A stretch of 64,000 bases of DNA, taken from Liolophura sinensis. Taxonomy: Eukaryota; Mollusca; Polyplacophora; Chitonida; Chitonidae. The position numbers and the translations under genes were made by a program. Location of the stretch: the NCBI RefSeq assembly GCF_032854445.1, contig NC_088295.1, forward strand, positions 21,193,385-21,257,384, given 5' to 3'. The first letter of the stretch is position 1. Every line of letters starts with the position of its first letter. This document shows positions 20,926 to 34,695 of the stretch, in pieces. The notes under the pieces were generated by a model. The model searched no databases. It was not told where the DNA came from and worked only from the letters and a program-made list of their open reading frames with translations.

Positions 20926-23900
20926 ATTCTACCTATGGGCTTTGTTGCCTTGTGTACAAATATACTTCAGCATATTGTAATGTCATTAATGTTGCATACA
21001 CATATCTGGAACTATTGACAATTTTGAATGTTCCTCTGAGATTAAGACTTGAAGGAAACCCTGTTGTAGTCGCCCCGTGGATTATTTAGCATTTTTCAAA
21101 ATAATCCAAGGGGATCAGTGCAAACAAAATTTTTGGACTGATTTGACAAGGGATGTGCCTGTGCCATCTTTTAGCTGAGTTTCAAATGATTATCGTTATC
21201 AACAGTGTGTATGTGACAGTGTTGAAGGTTAAAGTCTTTAGATTCACTCTCCAAGTGCTTGGGCTACATTTATTATTGAGAGTGAAGTACTATTATGTCA
21301 TTTCCTGTGGTATGTGTATGTCATTTTAGCCATGCCCATTGGAGCAGAGTATTTTCATTAGCTTTGCAGTAAATGTGAATAAACTGTGGCCTGTTAATGG
21401 GGGTGAAGGGACCATGGCCATTGAAGCATGGGTAAGACTACAGGGGCGCCTATAAGGTGTGGTGTATTGACCATACTCATGTAGTCTGCTATTATTTATA
21501 TTGGTAGACTGCATGCTGCTTTTTTCACTTACCGATTTTTCCAACAAGTTTGCACAACCACTGAAGCATTAAGGGATTGACAGGGTACAGATAATGTTAA
21601 AGGGGTGTCGGGGTGGTTGTATTGAAGTGTCTCTCTAGGGTCTGAGTGAGCACAGCCATACCCTTGTATATCTTACCTGTAATCAGACGAGGCTGTGAGA
21701 ACTACTTTACTGTTCAGATGAAACACTGCATTAAGTTATCTGCAGATCACAGAGACTTTTAATTAGACTCAATCTTCCATGTTTGAGCATAGTACCTTTA
21801 GGATTTAATGTGTCCAATTTTGTACCCTTTTATCTACATGAATACATAGGAAGGACCCACTCTTTTCATGGTGAAGTGATATTCACTTCTTTTGAGAATT
21901 CTGGTGAATGTCAGTAAATTCCATGATATCTAAACCCAGAATCTAAACATGTATTTATCAGTCACTTTATTTGGTTTCATTAAAAGCCAGCTGTCATGTA
22001 CTTGTATTTCGTACTATAATATGCATTGATGTAGTTCAGATAGTGTGACCTATTTGGTATGCCTCAGCATTTCGGGTAGAAAAAAGCCATCAATAAAATA
22101 CATTCATTTATTCTCTTGAGTTAGGTATTACTCTGGAGATGTTCTTAAGTAAAAATGGCATCAGTTACAGTGAAATGTGTGCAGTAGAGTGGAACAAATT
22201 GTACAGTTTAAGGATAGATAAAATATCTTTGAATTTAAGATTCCATCTTGTTTAAAAGCTTTGGTAAAATAGATAATACTGATTATGTATGAATTCTACT
22301 ACTTTTCCATGTTCCATATGTCTTTTTGTGCTTCTGTAACAACTCCAACAATCCTGAGCTTGATCAGTTATATCATGACTCATGTCTGTAATGTTAATGT
22401 GTGAGTGACATCATATAAATTATCTTTGCTAACCTAAGCAACATAATTACATTATGTACACAGCAGCTTAAATGTGATGAACTAAAACTGAAATGTGAAT
22501 CAAAATGAGGTTTAGATTTTTTTAAGCTTTCTTGAATACAAATTTATGAATATGAAGTAGTATTACTTGAAATGAATGAATGATTAGGGCTAATTAGTGA
22601 TAGCTGAGTATTACTTGGAGTAAAAGTTTAGCATATTTATGCTTGTAATCAAGCAATTTCCTGTTGTAGCAGTCTACACAGTTCTCTCCTGTCTAGCCAT
22701 ATCAGATTGTTAGACTAATGGTCAGACATCTGATCATATTAATGCTGTTTTATGGGTTAATTTATCCTCAATATCAGACACCCTTAAGCTATATTAATAA
22801 AGTTTTTCAGTTTTCTTACTTTACATTTTGCTGACAAGGGAAGTTACTGTGTCACTTATTTTTGAGTAATCACAGAAATTCTTGGTGTGTGTGGTATGTA
22901 TCACAAGTAAAACAAATTTCCTTGGAAGAGAAAAGTTCAATCTGATCACAAAACGTTATGAATAATGTTAGTGTTATTATTAATTGATAATGTTTATTGT
23001 AAAGAGGATTGTGTTAAGTTTGAGTGGTATATGTGATTATGTTTGACTAACAGTGCACTTTACAGTACCTCATGTAATAACATATAGACAGAAATACTGT
23101 AGTGTGGCTAGTCCTGAAATGGACAATATTAGTTGTCGGTACTGAGACTAATAAAGCCATTACTAAGTTGGTTATGAAGACTTTAAATCTGAGATATGAT
23201 CACTGTACAAGCTGTCTGGCTGTGCCATATACAGTTTATCTGCAGGACTTAATGCTTATACCAGGAAGGTAGAAGTTTATACAGTAGATCAATCACAAGT
23301 GTGTGTGATGCTAGGGTAGTGTTTTGTGGATGTTAAATGTTACTTCTACAATCAGATGTTAACACTGGGTGACACTTTTATACATGTAGATGTTGCTGTC
23401 TTTCTCATCATATTCTTTGAACTAATTCTCACTGTATTCTCTGTAATATGTTTATAGATATATAAATATGTGGTAATTGAGGTGAGCTGAGTGATGTTTG
23501 AGTTGTAACCTGGCAATCACGTGTCCTCATGAGGTGTTGTTGTACCTCTGTTCTGTCTGCCTAATTAGGTCATCTGGGCAAAACTTGAAGAGGAATCCTC
23601 ACCTCAAAGTTTGAGCTGGCTATTTTGAATGAACTCGTGTATGAATCTGACAGCTCGACCTGATGCTGCTGCAGGGAAAGGTTATTTATGAAATGCTCAC
23701 ACAAGTGTCAGAGAGAGTTCAGGTATTGTCTGGTCTTGCATAAATCAGAGACATTAAAAAGGTGTGATGTTAAGATGGCAGTGAAAGCAAAGATTTTAGA
23801 CATCAACATCTGTAACTTTGAATCTTTATTTACACTGTATGTGGTATGCTATTTTCATTACAAAACTAGTTGTAAATTGATCAAGCATGTGATTTTCATT

Positions 23901-24335
23901 ACAAAACTAGCTAGGATACATTGACTGGCTTCACAAAGAGACTAGTTACTTACATGACTGACTTGTACATAAAGGCTGCCTTAGCAAGCAAGCAAATAAA
24001 TCACAATAAGAATCGATTTCTCATGTGAAATTAATAGCATTACTGCAGCGATCACGCTTTTGATCTGACAGATTACATGGAGAAATTGGAATATTTAGCC
24101 GGTCATGGGCTGTGGTCAGGCTACATTCCTGTATTGCTTGGGAAAAAATAAACCATGAAGTAACGAATATAACCTGTGCTACATATCCTCAGACATGTAA
24201 CTGCTGGTATTGTGGATGTCAAAGGCGTGGATCAAAATGTTATTACATGTAGGAAATACTTGTATGTACACCATGGGCCCTCCATTGGATATTCAAAGGC
24301 TGTGACTGTGTTTTGACATAGTCGGCGTGTATGGT
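20926..24335. other. Non-coding stretch
   Basis: No exon or known repeat. A near-palindrome at 21072-21113 (GGATTATTT...AAAATAATCC within CCCC/GGGG) and a 19-base word (ATTTTCATTACAAAACTAG) repeated 41 bases apart at 23851 and 23892 are the only structures noticed. Confidence 0.5.
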
Positions 24336-24600
24336 TTTATTTATTTATTTATTTGATTACTGTTTTATGCCGTACTTAAGAATACAATAATATTTCACTT
24401 ATATGACAGCGGACTGCATTGCGCTGGGAGGAAACCAAGAAGAACCCGAGGGAAACCCACAACCATCTGCAGGTTGCTGGCAGACCTTCTGATGTCCGGT
24501 CGGAGAGGAAGCTATCACTTGAACTCAAAGTGACTTCATTGGTGAGGGCTCCTGGGTCATTGGGCTGGATCGATAAGCTAACCACGAAGGAGGCCTTGTG
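24336..24600 (-). mobile_element. SINE (main family), full length, minus orientation
   Basis: (TTTA)n start, reversed tail with a small insertion (AATACAATAATATTTCACTT), core, and the tRNA-like head ending near CTAACCACGAAGGAGGCC. Moderately diverged. Confidence 0.88.
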
Positions 24601-24817
24601 GCTGGTAGGAGAAGGATCTGATATGCTGGATGAACATTTTCACTGGTTTACTCTGGGCCCAGTCCCTGAAGCATTACAGACTTCAAACCCACTGTCATAC
24701 TGGCTGTGCATGAAACTTACAAGTTGAGGTTTGATTGACTTTATAAGACGATGTGCATTTGTTTGGTATTGTAAGCATCACCATTAGTTTACAAGTTCTT
24801 AAAGCAGAATCCTTGTT

Positions 24818-25045
24818 GGGGCATGCGTAGCACATTGACTCAGGATCCTCTCACATGTGTTATTTCTGTGAGTTCAAGTCCAGATCATGATTTCTTCCTC
24901 TATGGTTATATTTTGGAAGGTTTTTCAGCAACCTGCAGATGGTTGTGGGTTTCCCCGTTTTCCTCTCGCTGTAATGCTGACCACCATCATATAATTGAAA
25001 TATTCTTGGTTTCAGCATAAAACGCCAATCAAGTGATTCAAATTT
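24818..25045 (+). mobile_element. SINE (main family), diverged
   Basis: GTGAGTTCAAGTCCAG, AACCTGCAGATGGTTGTGGG and a tail ATAATTGAAATATTCTTGG are recognisable. It lies about 220 bases from, and opposite to, the copy at 24336-24600. Confidence 0.82.
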
Positions 25046-27284
25046 GAAATTTCAAATACAAGCCTTTGTTGTTGAATATATAATTTATTGTAAGTAAACT
25101 ACTATTTAAACTATGCCACATAACTGGCACATGTTTAATCAGCTCCTGTCTCATTCAGCATGTTCACTGGTCAATGTATTTTACACCTACACACACACAT
25201 ATATGTCCACCAGTTTACATTAAACTGTAGAACTGTTTGAAGCATGCCACATGAATGTCATCTGATTTTTTTCTAAATCCTTGGGATCAAAGCCAGGATA
25301 AAGGTTTCTAATGTACGCTGCTCTCCACAACTTGCCTGGCTGTCTGCTTGGACTGATGTGTATTTATCACCTTGTGGTAGAACATAAGTGGGTGATGATA
25401 ATAATGATGCTGAATCATGAACTTTGATATGTTTGCCGACAGTTTTATTTGCCGGAGCCAGGGTGATGAATTACAACATGTTATTCAGCATTCCTTTTTG
25501 TCAGTTCTCTGCCGATAAATGACAGAAGATTTATCCACTTTACTATATCTCGGAGATGTGTTCTTTTTGCTTTATAAAAGCTTTATGGGGGAAAGACAAA
25601 GACACATCCTATACATTCAAGATACATTTTATTATTCCTATTGTCCTTGTGTATACCATATCTGTTACTGAAGTCTGTCAATGTATCTGTTACATTGCTT
25701 GTTAGCTGTAATTGTATGGGATAGAATTGTAACCATTTGCAGGTGGAATTCTTGCAAGTATAATGGAGAGAAAATATGAAATATACATCAGCATGTAGTG
25801 GCACCTTGCTCAGAAATTGTTCACGTTAATTCTTAAACATTGTTGCATATTTTTAACATGTCCATTCAGGCATATTCTGAGGACATTATTCTGTGTAGAC
25901 TGATAAAAGTATTTGTGTAGCCCGGATATTGGCCACACCAACCGATGTAGATGCAGTTCTGTCTCCAAAATCAAAGTGAAATTCTCAAAATGTTGCTCTT
26001 TGATATGTGAAAAGGTTGAGGAGTTAGGTGATATGCAACGGTGGTCATGTTTATGGTTGGAGGAAACCTGATGTAAACCAGCTTCGTGACTTCATTTTGA
26101 CTGTAAAGGGAAGAACAATGTTGTAGAATGATCTAGCCAACGGTGGTCTTTGAAATGATAATAAGCAGATTGCTAAAACCACTACCTGGAATGCTAACAC
26201 ACCAAATTTTTCAATGATATTTGTTTATAAGTTCATTGTTTATTCTTTTTGGAAGCTAAGAACCTGTTGTTTAAGGGTTATAGTGTTGTAGCTCTGGTGT
26301 ATCTTATTTAGGATATGTCAGTTGCACTTTATGCATCAGGGTTTATTCTTAGAAGAGTTGTTGGAATTGTAGGACTTGTCTAACTCGTCATTTCTCTCTA
26401 GCTGTGAAGGAAAACTGACAGAAGGAGGCTTTGTGGAAGATGTCAGCCTGACAAGTTCTGCTCTGTCTAACAGATATCCTTATGAATGGCATATCTTGAA
26501 ACATGGTGGATAAGACTTGAGTCAGAAGGTCAGTTGTAAACACATAGATTATTTTCCGATTTAGGACTATTCATTGGCAGCCAGATATGTTGTCAGAAGA
26601 TAATCTTAGTGATGTCACATATCAGGCCCTCAGAGTTCTGCTTGTTCGTGACACTCTTCTATGGTGTTTGATTGATCTCCTGGTTCTTTCTAGTGCTGAG
26701 CAAACATACTGGCTAAGAACAACATCTCCTTGTGTTTTGTTTGAACAGTCAACCTTTGAAGACCAAGTTTAGGATGTTCTATACTAGGTTCCCAATAACT
26801 CACTGCTGAAGTATTGATCGATGGCATTCTTAGATTTCTGTAACTTTCACCTTATTCCAGTATTTGTGATCAGATTTGGAGTGGAAAAAATGGTACTTGC
26901 AGCTTGTTTAGTGGCCAGAAGTGGATTGTTCTGATGTCATTCTTGAAAGCAGTAATAGTGTGTGGAACAGATTATCTTTTCATGTATGTACTTCCAAACA
27001 GTTTGTTGATATTCGAGTCATACTTTTAGTGTCTTCAAACCAAGCTTTGGTATGACAAAGGACTGGCTGCTCCAGTGACTTGCGTTGTGTGGGTTTGTTA
27101 TATTGTTGTTGTAACCAATGTATGTCAACATTTTAAGGGCAAATCATTTTTCAATCACAGTAGAGGCATTTAGCGGCTTACTTGCCTTTCGTAAGTCGTC
27201 TCATTGAAGCAGCACTAGATAAAAGAGTGGTGGAAATCTATCATGCAACCAGGGGGCACATTGCATGCACTCTAAGGACACCTT
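25046..27284. other. Non-coding stretch
   Basis: No repeat or exon recognised. Open frames at 25583-25804 (minus) and 26587-26772 (plus) show no motifs and lack both-sided splice support. Confidence 0.5.
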
Positions 27285-27397
27285 TGACTGTAGGCTGAAA
27301 AATTGTTAAATTTTTCTGTTAAATTTTTCAGGCTGAAAAATCGTTAAGCATGAGGTTAAACCCCAAGCACTCAATCACTCACACACTCACTCACTCT
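27285..27397 (+). mobile_element. Tail fragment of the second SINE family
   Basis: GGCTGAAAAATTGTTAA appears twice about 35 bases apart, then GAGGTTAAACCCCAAGCACT and a (CACT)n run. The ending matches the tails at 31.05 and 43.08 kb. Confidence 0.7.
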
Positions 27398-28439
27398 TCA
27401 ATAGCTTGCTCAGGTATATAACATAGCATGGTGCCTTCCACCTTGATATGCTCCTTACCTATACACTTGAGAGAGGAAATGTTCCTGAATGTCTCATAAA
27501 ATTGCAGTCAGATAAACAAACAAATTCTTTTATGGGGTTAATATAAAATATGATGTGGTACAGCATTTCTCAGAAACCCAATACCTGTAGATGTATTTGT
27601 GATTTTGTTTTATTTTGACAAAACATTGGTCTCTGGCTTCAAGGGTCAAACATTGCAAATTCAGAGAGTTTAAAGGTAAGATTTCATCCTCAGTTTGTGA
27701 CCATCTTCATCATTATGAAGAAGACAAAATGCTTACTGTTGTTGTCTCATTAATTGCTGATTCTAAGTACATGTACTTAGAAGTACAAATTGTTCAGACA
27801 GCTGTTTCACATTTATGAAAGAGACGGCTTCTATGGGAAAGGTTTATGGTTCCATCTTGTACAGGGTTTACAGATTTTCATGTGTATCCAGGTCTATGCA
27901 ATGCTTGTTACATGAGAAGAGAGAAAGGTCATTCATTTCACTGGCTTGTGCAGACCGAGCTCTGCTAATAGAAACAGCAGCTCCATGTAAATTAACACAA
28001 CAAATCATTTCTGTAACAACACATTGACTTAGGAATTACATTGGAATTTACTCAGAGGTTTGGAGAAGTAAATATTGGTGTGCTTGTTTGCTTTGACTTC
28101 CTGAAATAGAAAGTATTCCATCCTGTAGTCCTCTTCCACGTGTACATGCAAAGGTCTCTTTCTGTGATTGGTTAAATCAGGATGTATATAAACTGCTGAG
28201 ATACCACCCATGGAGTTCTCCATTGAAGGTCCCTTTACTGACTAATTAATAATGGTCTTAGCAACCTTGGCGAAAGATTTGCTTAAGACCCCCATGTTTG
28301 CTAAAGGTGAAATGACTGGACGTGTCAGCTCTGGTTCTTGTAAAGCCAGGTTATTCACATACAAGTCTTATATTCTTTGCACTATTCATAGCTCAACCAG
28401 TCAATAGCTGATTTAAATTTGGAGTCTGATGGTTTACTC
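27398..28439. other. Non-coding stretch
   Basis: About 1 kb with small chance ORFs on both strands; nothing recognised. Confidence 0.5.
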
Positions 28440-28582
28440 ACTTGAAGGCCTGGGAGCAACCTAGGGATGGTGGGTTTCACCAGGGCTCTGTCCGGTTTCC
28501 TCCCACCATCATGCCGACTGCCGTTCTATAAGTGAAATGTTTTTGAGTATGGCGTAAAACACCGATCAAATAAATAAATTTG
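28440..28582 (+). mobile_element. SINE (main family), 3' half
   Basis: It begins inside the core (GGTGGGTTTCACCAGGGCTC) and ends ATAAGTGAAATGTTTTTGAG, GGCGTAAAACACCGATCAAA and TAAATAAAT. The head is absent. Confidence 0.88.
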
Positions 28583-30715
28583 AACCATTCTGCTGCATCT
28601 CAAAGTGACATAAAAGACAAATGCTTTTACTTATATAACGAAGTATAGTACAAACATGACCAGTTTTTCAAGTATTTCTTTTTATTTCATGCCACCAGAT
28701 TTATAATTGTATGCATATTATCACCATGTATATCCATTTCTAACAAAATCTGTGTAGTATAGTTGACTAGCCGTAGGTTGATATTGATTTGTGTCTGTGT
28801 GTGTACTGCTTTTTCCAGACCTTTCTTTCAGCTCTATAGGGCTGGTTAAAAGGTGCACAGAATGTCTCCAGATCCTTAGCGAGATCTGCTAGAGCCTTGT
28901 GTCTGTAGACCACGGCATTTAGTGCAGATTTGAGGCTACCCATGTTGTGTAGGGACTTTGGTCATATGATTTGAGCTCGAAGGCGAATTTTCTGAGGATT
29001 TTGTCTGTTTTTCTTACAAGGCCAGTTCATTGCTCACAGAATTGTCTGTGCTTATTGGATCTTGTAGTTCAGGGTCTCTTCTAAAAATAACGAACAAAGT
29101 AAACTTCCTGTCATCAATGAAGTCCTGGTAGATTTACATCACTAACCCAGACTGAAGGTTTTTGAAGTGTGGGGTAAAGTAAATGAATATCAAGATGATT
29201 TATATTTGTTGCGTAAGAATTGATTTTTATGCGAGTGGCAAAGAATTTGACCTACAGGTATGCATGCTTTGGCGATTTTCTTTTCTTTCTCCTGTACTCC
29301 AATCACGGATGGTTCCTGTGTAGAACTTTGGTGTCAGTATGCCACTGTATGTGGTCTATTCTTGTATTAAGTCCTGCTGACTGTCACTAATGTAAGTTTG
29401 ACGGCTGTGGACAATGGTTTCTTTGTAAGAGTTTGTGTGAAGTATTCGGTCAGGAGACCACTGACTACGAAAACAAGCTGTCCACAATGGACTTTAGCTC
29501 TGCAGGCGTACTCAGACCCTTAGAAACTCCTGACCTGCCAGTCAAAAGTGTCTATCAAATTTGAGAAGAAGCTGTGTTAGGTTTTCTTAAAGGTGATATC
29601 AGAAGTCAGAGGTACGTGTAAGATAAGAGTTTGTTGGGTGGTGGTGTTAGCAAAGCCTACAAGATCAGCATGCCTGATTGATTTCTCTCTACCTACTCTA
29701 TACTAAGGCCAGAAAAGTGAAGACTGAAGCAAGAAAAGGTGTGGAGCCTAAAAATACATGTACAAAAAGCCTTGATAAGGTCAATATCATATGGGTGTTT
29801 CTGTTAGAAGTGTATGTGACTATGCCCATTAATATTTACACTATAATAGCAGACAGGAGTTAATGGTTATCTTCTGTAAAAGCCACAACACTAAAACTCA
29901 CATTTTTATGTGTCTGGAACAAATTTAACCTCAGGTTCATTTTCTCTTTGACATAGTATTGGTATCTTGACAAAGCAAAAATGCGGGTTCAACTTAACCC
30001 TTTCGTGTTATAATATTTTCCCCTATTGTGACATAGTGACATACATACAGTAATTGTGAAGGACATGTATGTAGGACACCGTGAGTGTAATTGGTGTAGG
30101 TATTCCTTGTAGTTTGTCCAGTGCTGTGGGTTATAACACCTAATATCTTATTTTTCTAGTCTACATAAGTGCATTGTTCAGGATTTGCACCGAGTATGGG
30201 ATTGTGGAATTTGATTTACAGGTATGAATAAGTTTAGAAAATGTCTTACCATTTATTATTAAAGTGACAGTACTGGAAGATATATGGAAATCATTCAAAT
30301 CAACTTGCAGCAATTAGGATAAAATTTTTGGTTATTATATGTGTAATTAATCGAAACTTGCTTCATATAATTTGGTATATTCAAATGTACCATGCTTTGT
30401 ATGATGAAATCAGAAACAGTGTCTTAGAAATCTTCCCAGTAAATGAAATTAAATCTTGTGAATTGTTCACCACTCACACAATATTACAGAGTGTTGGAGG
30501 CATGGTCATTGTGCTTCGTAGAACCGTCATGTCTGCAGGCTTGCTGTTAGGTGGTGCCTGCTTTATTTACTTTTTCACAAATCTCGCATTCCCAAGGCTG
30601 ACGGATTAAAATCCACATAACTCTCATTACATGTGCAAAATTTCCTGGATATGCTCATGGAAATTGGTATGAGATATCACACTGTGGAACAAATGGGTTA
30701 CTTTCAAATGAACAT
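28583..30715. other. Non-coding stretch with one coding-like fragment
   Basis: The minus strand at about 28950-28800 has an open frame of about 50 codons (MGSLKSALNAVVYRHKALAD and FCAPFNQPYRAERKVW) with coding-like composition but no family assignment and no clear splice sites. A plus-strand frame near 29420-29563 ends LETPDLPVKSVYQI then stop. Both may be relics of an unrecognised element. Confidence 0.35.
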
Positions 30716-31085
30716 GGACTGCTTTGGTGGCCTAATGGTTAAAGCATCCACCTAGAAGTCGGTAGACTCAGGATCAAACCTGGATCGGGTCATACCGAAG
30801 ACTTTAAAAGTGTTACTGGTTACTGGTTGCTGTCTTGCATGGAGCTTAGCACTGGGAGGTTAGAGCAAGGAAACAGGACTGGTTGGCCTGGTGTGAGTGC
30901 AGTGTGACTGGGTGAGGTGTCATGTCTTCATGATACTTCAGTGGCAGCAAGCACTTTGGTGCCATGGACTTGCCACAAGAAGACATAGTATATTTATACA
31001 CATGTAATGGCTCCTCGTTGTCATATGACTGAAAAACTGTTAAGTATGACTTTAAACCCAAAGCATTCATTTATTCATTCAAATA
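30716..31085 (+). mobile_element. tRNA-headed SINE, second family, full length
   Basis: Head TGGTGGCCTAATGGTTAAAG with B-box-like GGATCAAACCTGG, CGAAGACTTTAAAAG, a core with GTGACTGGGTGAGGTGTCAT and GCACTTTGGTGCC, a tail TGACTGAAAAACTGTTAAGT and (CATT)n. About 370 bases; used here as the reference copy for the 2.2, 27.3 and 42.6 kb copies. Confidence 0.82.
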
Positions 31086-32609
31086 AGCAAACATGCACCC
31101 ATAAGCTTTTGCTTTCTACATTACCATCTGATCAGCACTTAATGCTCTAATGACATCTCCCTTTCTTGAGGTGGCTCAATCATAATATATTGAGCATTAT
31201 ATATGATAATTATATATGCTCTCATTCTCTTCTTGGGCTGCTAAACTTCTTATGTTTCGATTGGTGTTTATGTGAATTAATGACAGGATATTAATTTAAG
31301 CAAATGAATTGTATTACTAAGTTGATGTGATTAGAAAATCCCTGAGATAGTGGAAGTGATTGGTGGTTGTGCTGGAGGCTTGCTCTATCATTTCAGATAT
31401 CATCACAGATCTGTATTAAATCACTCAGGTGTACTCGCTCGATGACAAAGCCTTACCTTGCTCATCAGATAGTGAGCTAAGCCTCCCAGCTATGCCCCCT
31501 ATATAGTCCATGGCACAAAATACAGGTGGAATCACTGGGACCTGATAGAGCTTTGTAAACACTATGTCTCACCAGAAACATCGCTGATGTCTGGACATCA
31601 AATGTCACAACTGCCAAAGTGCAGTTTGTACACTTAGAAAAAACTGTGGCCTTTTCAGCCTGTAGTGTCATGTTTTAGGTTCTCTTCTCCTTTAAGGATA
31701 AAACCTTAACTTAACAGTACATCTGTGCAGTTTTTTTTTTTGTTAAAGCTATTCATTCATATTTTTATTCTGTTTGAATTCCGGTTAGCCTGGATATATT
31801 ACTTTCACCATCCTATTTTGCCTGTATTTTAGGTTCTTTGTTTCATTTTATTCATGTGCTGATTTTAATATTTTGCAGTTTTAATAAAGTGTGACTAACA
31901 CATGTTCTCACAAATTCCTCTGACAGCAAATCTTCATCAAAGAAGCCAGTCAGGTGTAAGATATCTTCTTTATACTCCTCAGTCCATGCAGGTAATGACC
32001 ATAATCTCTCTCATTAATTCCTACAGGCAGTTTTGCATATTGTAATCAAATGCATAGCTTCACGGTATCATAATGTTGGCCTCAAGCTTAATTTTAAGCA
32101 GAAACTGACTAACATTGCTCTAGGGTGTAAATATTCAATTAATGTCAATACTTGTTCCATTATTCTGTCTTAATGTGGTGAGTAGTGATCTCATGGGCCA
32201 TTAATTGAGAGTCCCACCAGTTAATCTGACCCATTGCTGTACAGCTCTGACTAGTCAGAGAAACCTACATGCCTCTGCAATTATAGCCAGAGTGATTTAC
32301 AGGGTGTGCACAGATACGTGCACTAGCCAGTCGTAGGTTAACATTTGACTTGTGTGTTGTATGTTTGTTCTTTATGGCAATACAATATGCATACATGTGC
32401 AAATGGTCTTTGAAGTAAAAATAGACAGATCTACATGAATAAATATACATGTGAATTTGTTTGGACAGATAATAATATTCTTGGTCTTCACAAATATGAT
32501 AAGGTGTTACGGTGTTATGAAGATTATTTATTAATACAGCTGCGTGTAGATTCTGATTATAGTAGTTAAGCTTTCCACGTTACATAAATCTTGTTGATCT
32601 CATACATGT
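31086..32609. other. Non-coding stretch with a shared repeat block
   Basis: At 31600-31700, CCAAAGTGCAGTTTGTACA and CTTTTCAGCCTGTAGTGTCA repeat blocks found at 8839-9212 in the left part. No exon recognised. Confidence 0.45.
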
Positions 32610-32843
32610 TTGGGTTAGCCCGCCAGCATGGGTGCAATGACCCAGGAACCTCCAACCAATGCGATCGCCGCGAGTTCAAGTGCATTTCATGCTGGCTTCC
32701 ATTCTGAACTTACGCAGGAAGATCTGTCAGCAACCTGCGGATGGTCGTGGGTGGGCCTGGTTTCTTCACCACAATGTTAGCTGCCGTCATAGAAGTGAAA
32801 TATTTTTGAATACGGCATAAAACACCAATGAAATAAATAAATG
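32610..32843 (+). mobile_element. SINE (main family), near full length
   Basis: A head remnant with ATGACCCAGGAACCTCC, CGAGTTCAAGTGC, CAACCTGCGGATGGTCGTGG, tail AGAAGTGAAATATTTTTGAA, GGCATAAAACACCAATGAAA and TAAATAAATG. Part of the core is deleted. Confidence 0.87.
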
Positions 32844-34479
32844 ATATACTTCAAATAAAAAATCTTTTCATACATTTAGCAAATGTATGCAAATACTTTG
32901 AAAAGGTTGTCATGCATGCATGAAACATGCAAGTTCAAGGTGCAAATGAATACAATAAAGTTTTCACATATTGAGATTTAGTATAAAATATAGCATGTAC
33001 ATGCATGCTTTCTTTACTTTTTTAAGTAGTGTAACACTGCATGACTGAGTCCATCTAGCACCCTAATGGGAATAGTCATCGTCCACTGTTGTTTGATCTC
33101 TGGTTCTGATCATTCACATATGCTAGACTGTTGTAGTTTGCAGTGTTGTAGTAACAATAAGTAGATGGAGAATTTGCAAGTACTGTTTATGAGATTTGGT
33201 GCTTGATGAGTCAAGTTAATATGATCCTTGTTGATGTCTAGTCACCTTTCATGGACCTGAAAGTATAAAGGGGAAAGATAAAGAAAGCACAAAATGTAGA
33301 ATTTTGGTTTGTTATGTTACTTTAGGAGTGCTTTGAAGAAACTGTGGAAGATGTTAGTTGCACATTTTGTAAGTATATGTGTACTTGTAGCCACGTTATC
33401 CTTCCACCTGATTGGGCAAGTTGCAATCTGTGAGAGAAACCAACAAAGGTGGCTTCATGCACATCAGGCTCTCTGACTGGCTGGATTTCTACCTTCCTGC
33501 TCAGTGTTTATCCCTTCCATACTGTTGTTCTTCATACTAGTCCACTTTTTTTACTGAGGACCTCAGATTTCAGCCGAGCCACTAAACAGCTAACATGGTC
33601 TGTCCATTAGGGTAATTATTAGAGGTAAAGAATTGCTTTAAGTAGATTCAGTCAGGTTTGATTGTGTTGGGAGAAGCTTCATTGTTTAGGGGCTTTTGGC
33701 CTTGGGAATTGGCTGTCCATGTGGCAGCAGGGGTAATCTGTGGTAATCACACTGATCTATTGTCATCCATACAACAACCCAGTCTAACAGGATTAGAGGC
33801 CTCAGATGACCACTCACTGCCCCTTGTTCATTTCACTTACATAGGCTTATTACTAGCTTTGATTGCTTAATAATACATTTTGTCTAGTGGTGGTGTATAA
33901 GCATGTTACCATGTGCTGATCCCATGTGCTGTTCCCATAATTGAAGTAATATCGCTGGGCTACTGAATCAGCCTGAAGTGCTCTCAGGTGAGGTTAGTTT
34001 TATGGTAAAGCCAACTGCTACAGTCATGAATTTATTGCATCTGAACAAATCAAGACATCTTTTATATTTAAACTCTGCTTTTCGAAAACATTCACGAAAT
34101 TTATGGTGGTGGCTGGGGAGATTGTGAAGACAGCATACATACATACATATATACATGTATACATTCGTATTTACAGGTAGCAAGAGTATGTGCATCAAGA
34201 GTGTGTGTATTTTATGTTTTCATTTTGAAGAGCTTCCACCTTTTATTCTTGACATTTTCTGATATGTTGTGGAATACAAAAATGCCAAAGATCTATCGAC
34301 ATTTCCAACCTGTCACAATTCAAAGTACAGGGCTATCTATTTAAGCATTTATGAGTAAGTATTGTCTGGTAATGAATAGAAAAAAGACTCCTACGACAGA
34401 TGCATGCTCTCACCTTGATGCATGTCACTTCTAAGAATATATTTTGTGTAAAACTTGTATGGTAGGACACAATGTTTGT
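32844..34479. other. Non-coding stretch
   Basis: A (CATA)n-like microsatellite lies at about 34135-34165. No exon or other repeat recognised. Confidence 0.5.
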
Positions 34480-34592
34480 AGGTTGCCCACGAGGTGTGCC
34501 TGGTTTCCTCTGGCCATATAATTCTGGCTGCCGTCATATAAGTGAAATATTCTTAAGTTTGGCGTAAAACACCAATTAAATAAATTAATAAA
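34480..34592 (+). mobile_element. SINE (main family), 3' end only
   Basis: GGTTTCCTCTGGCCATATAA, TCATATAAGTGAAATATTCT and AACACCAATTAAATAAATT. It is about 100 bases from the oppositely oriented full copy at 34696. Confidence 0.83.
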
Positions 34593-34695
34593 TATACATG
34601 TATTGTGATAGGCTAGTAGTTATACTTAAAGGATAAGAGCTACATGTAGGCTACATGTTGTCAGTAGATCAGAAATTTGGCACAAATTGCTGTTA

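Noticed and set aside
27380-27400. CRISPR-like or satellite array at the (CACT)n run
   Set aside because: It is only the simple-sequence tail of a SINE.
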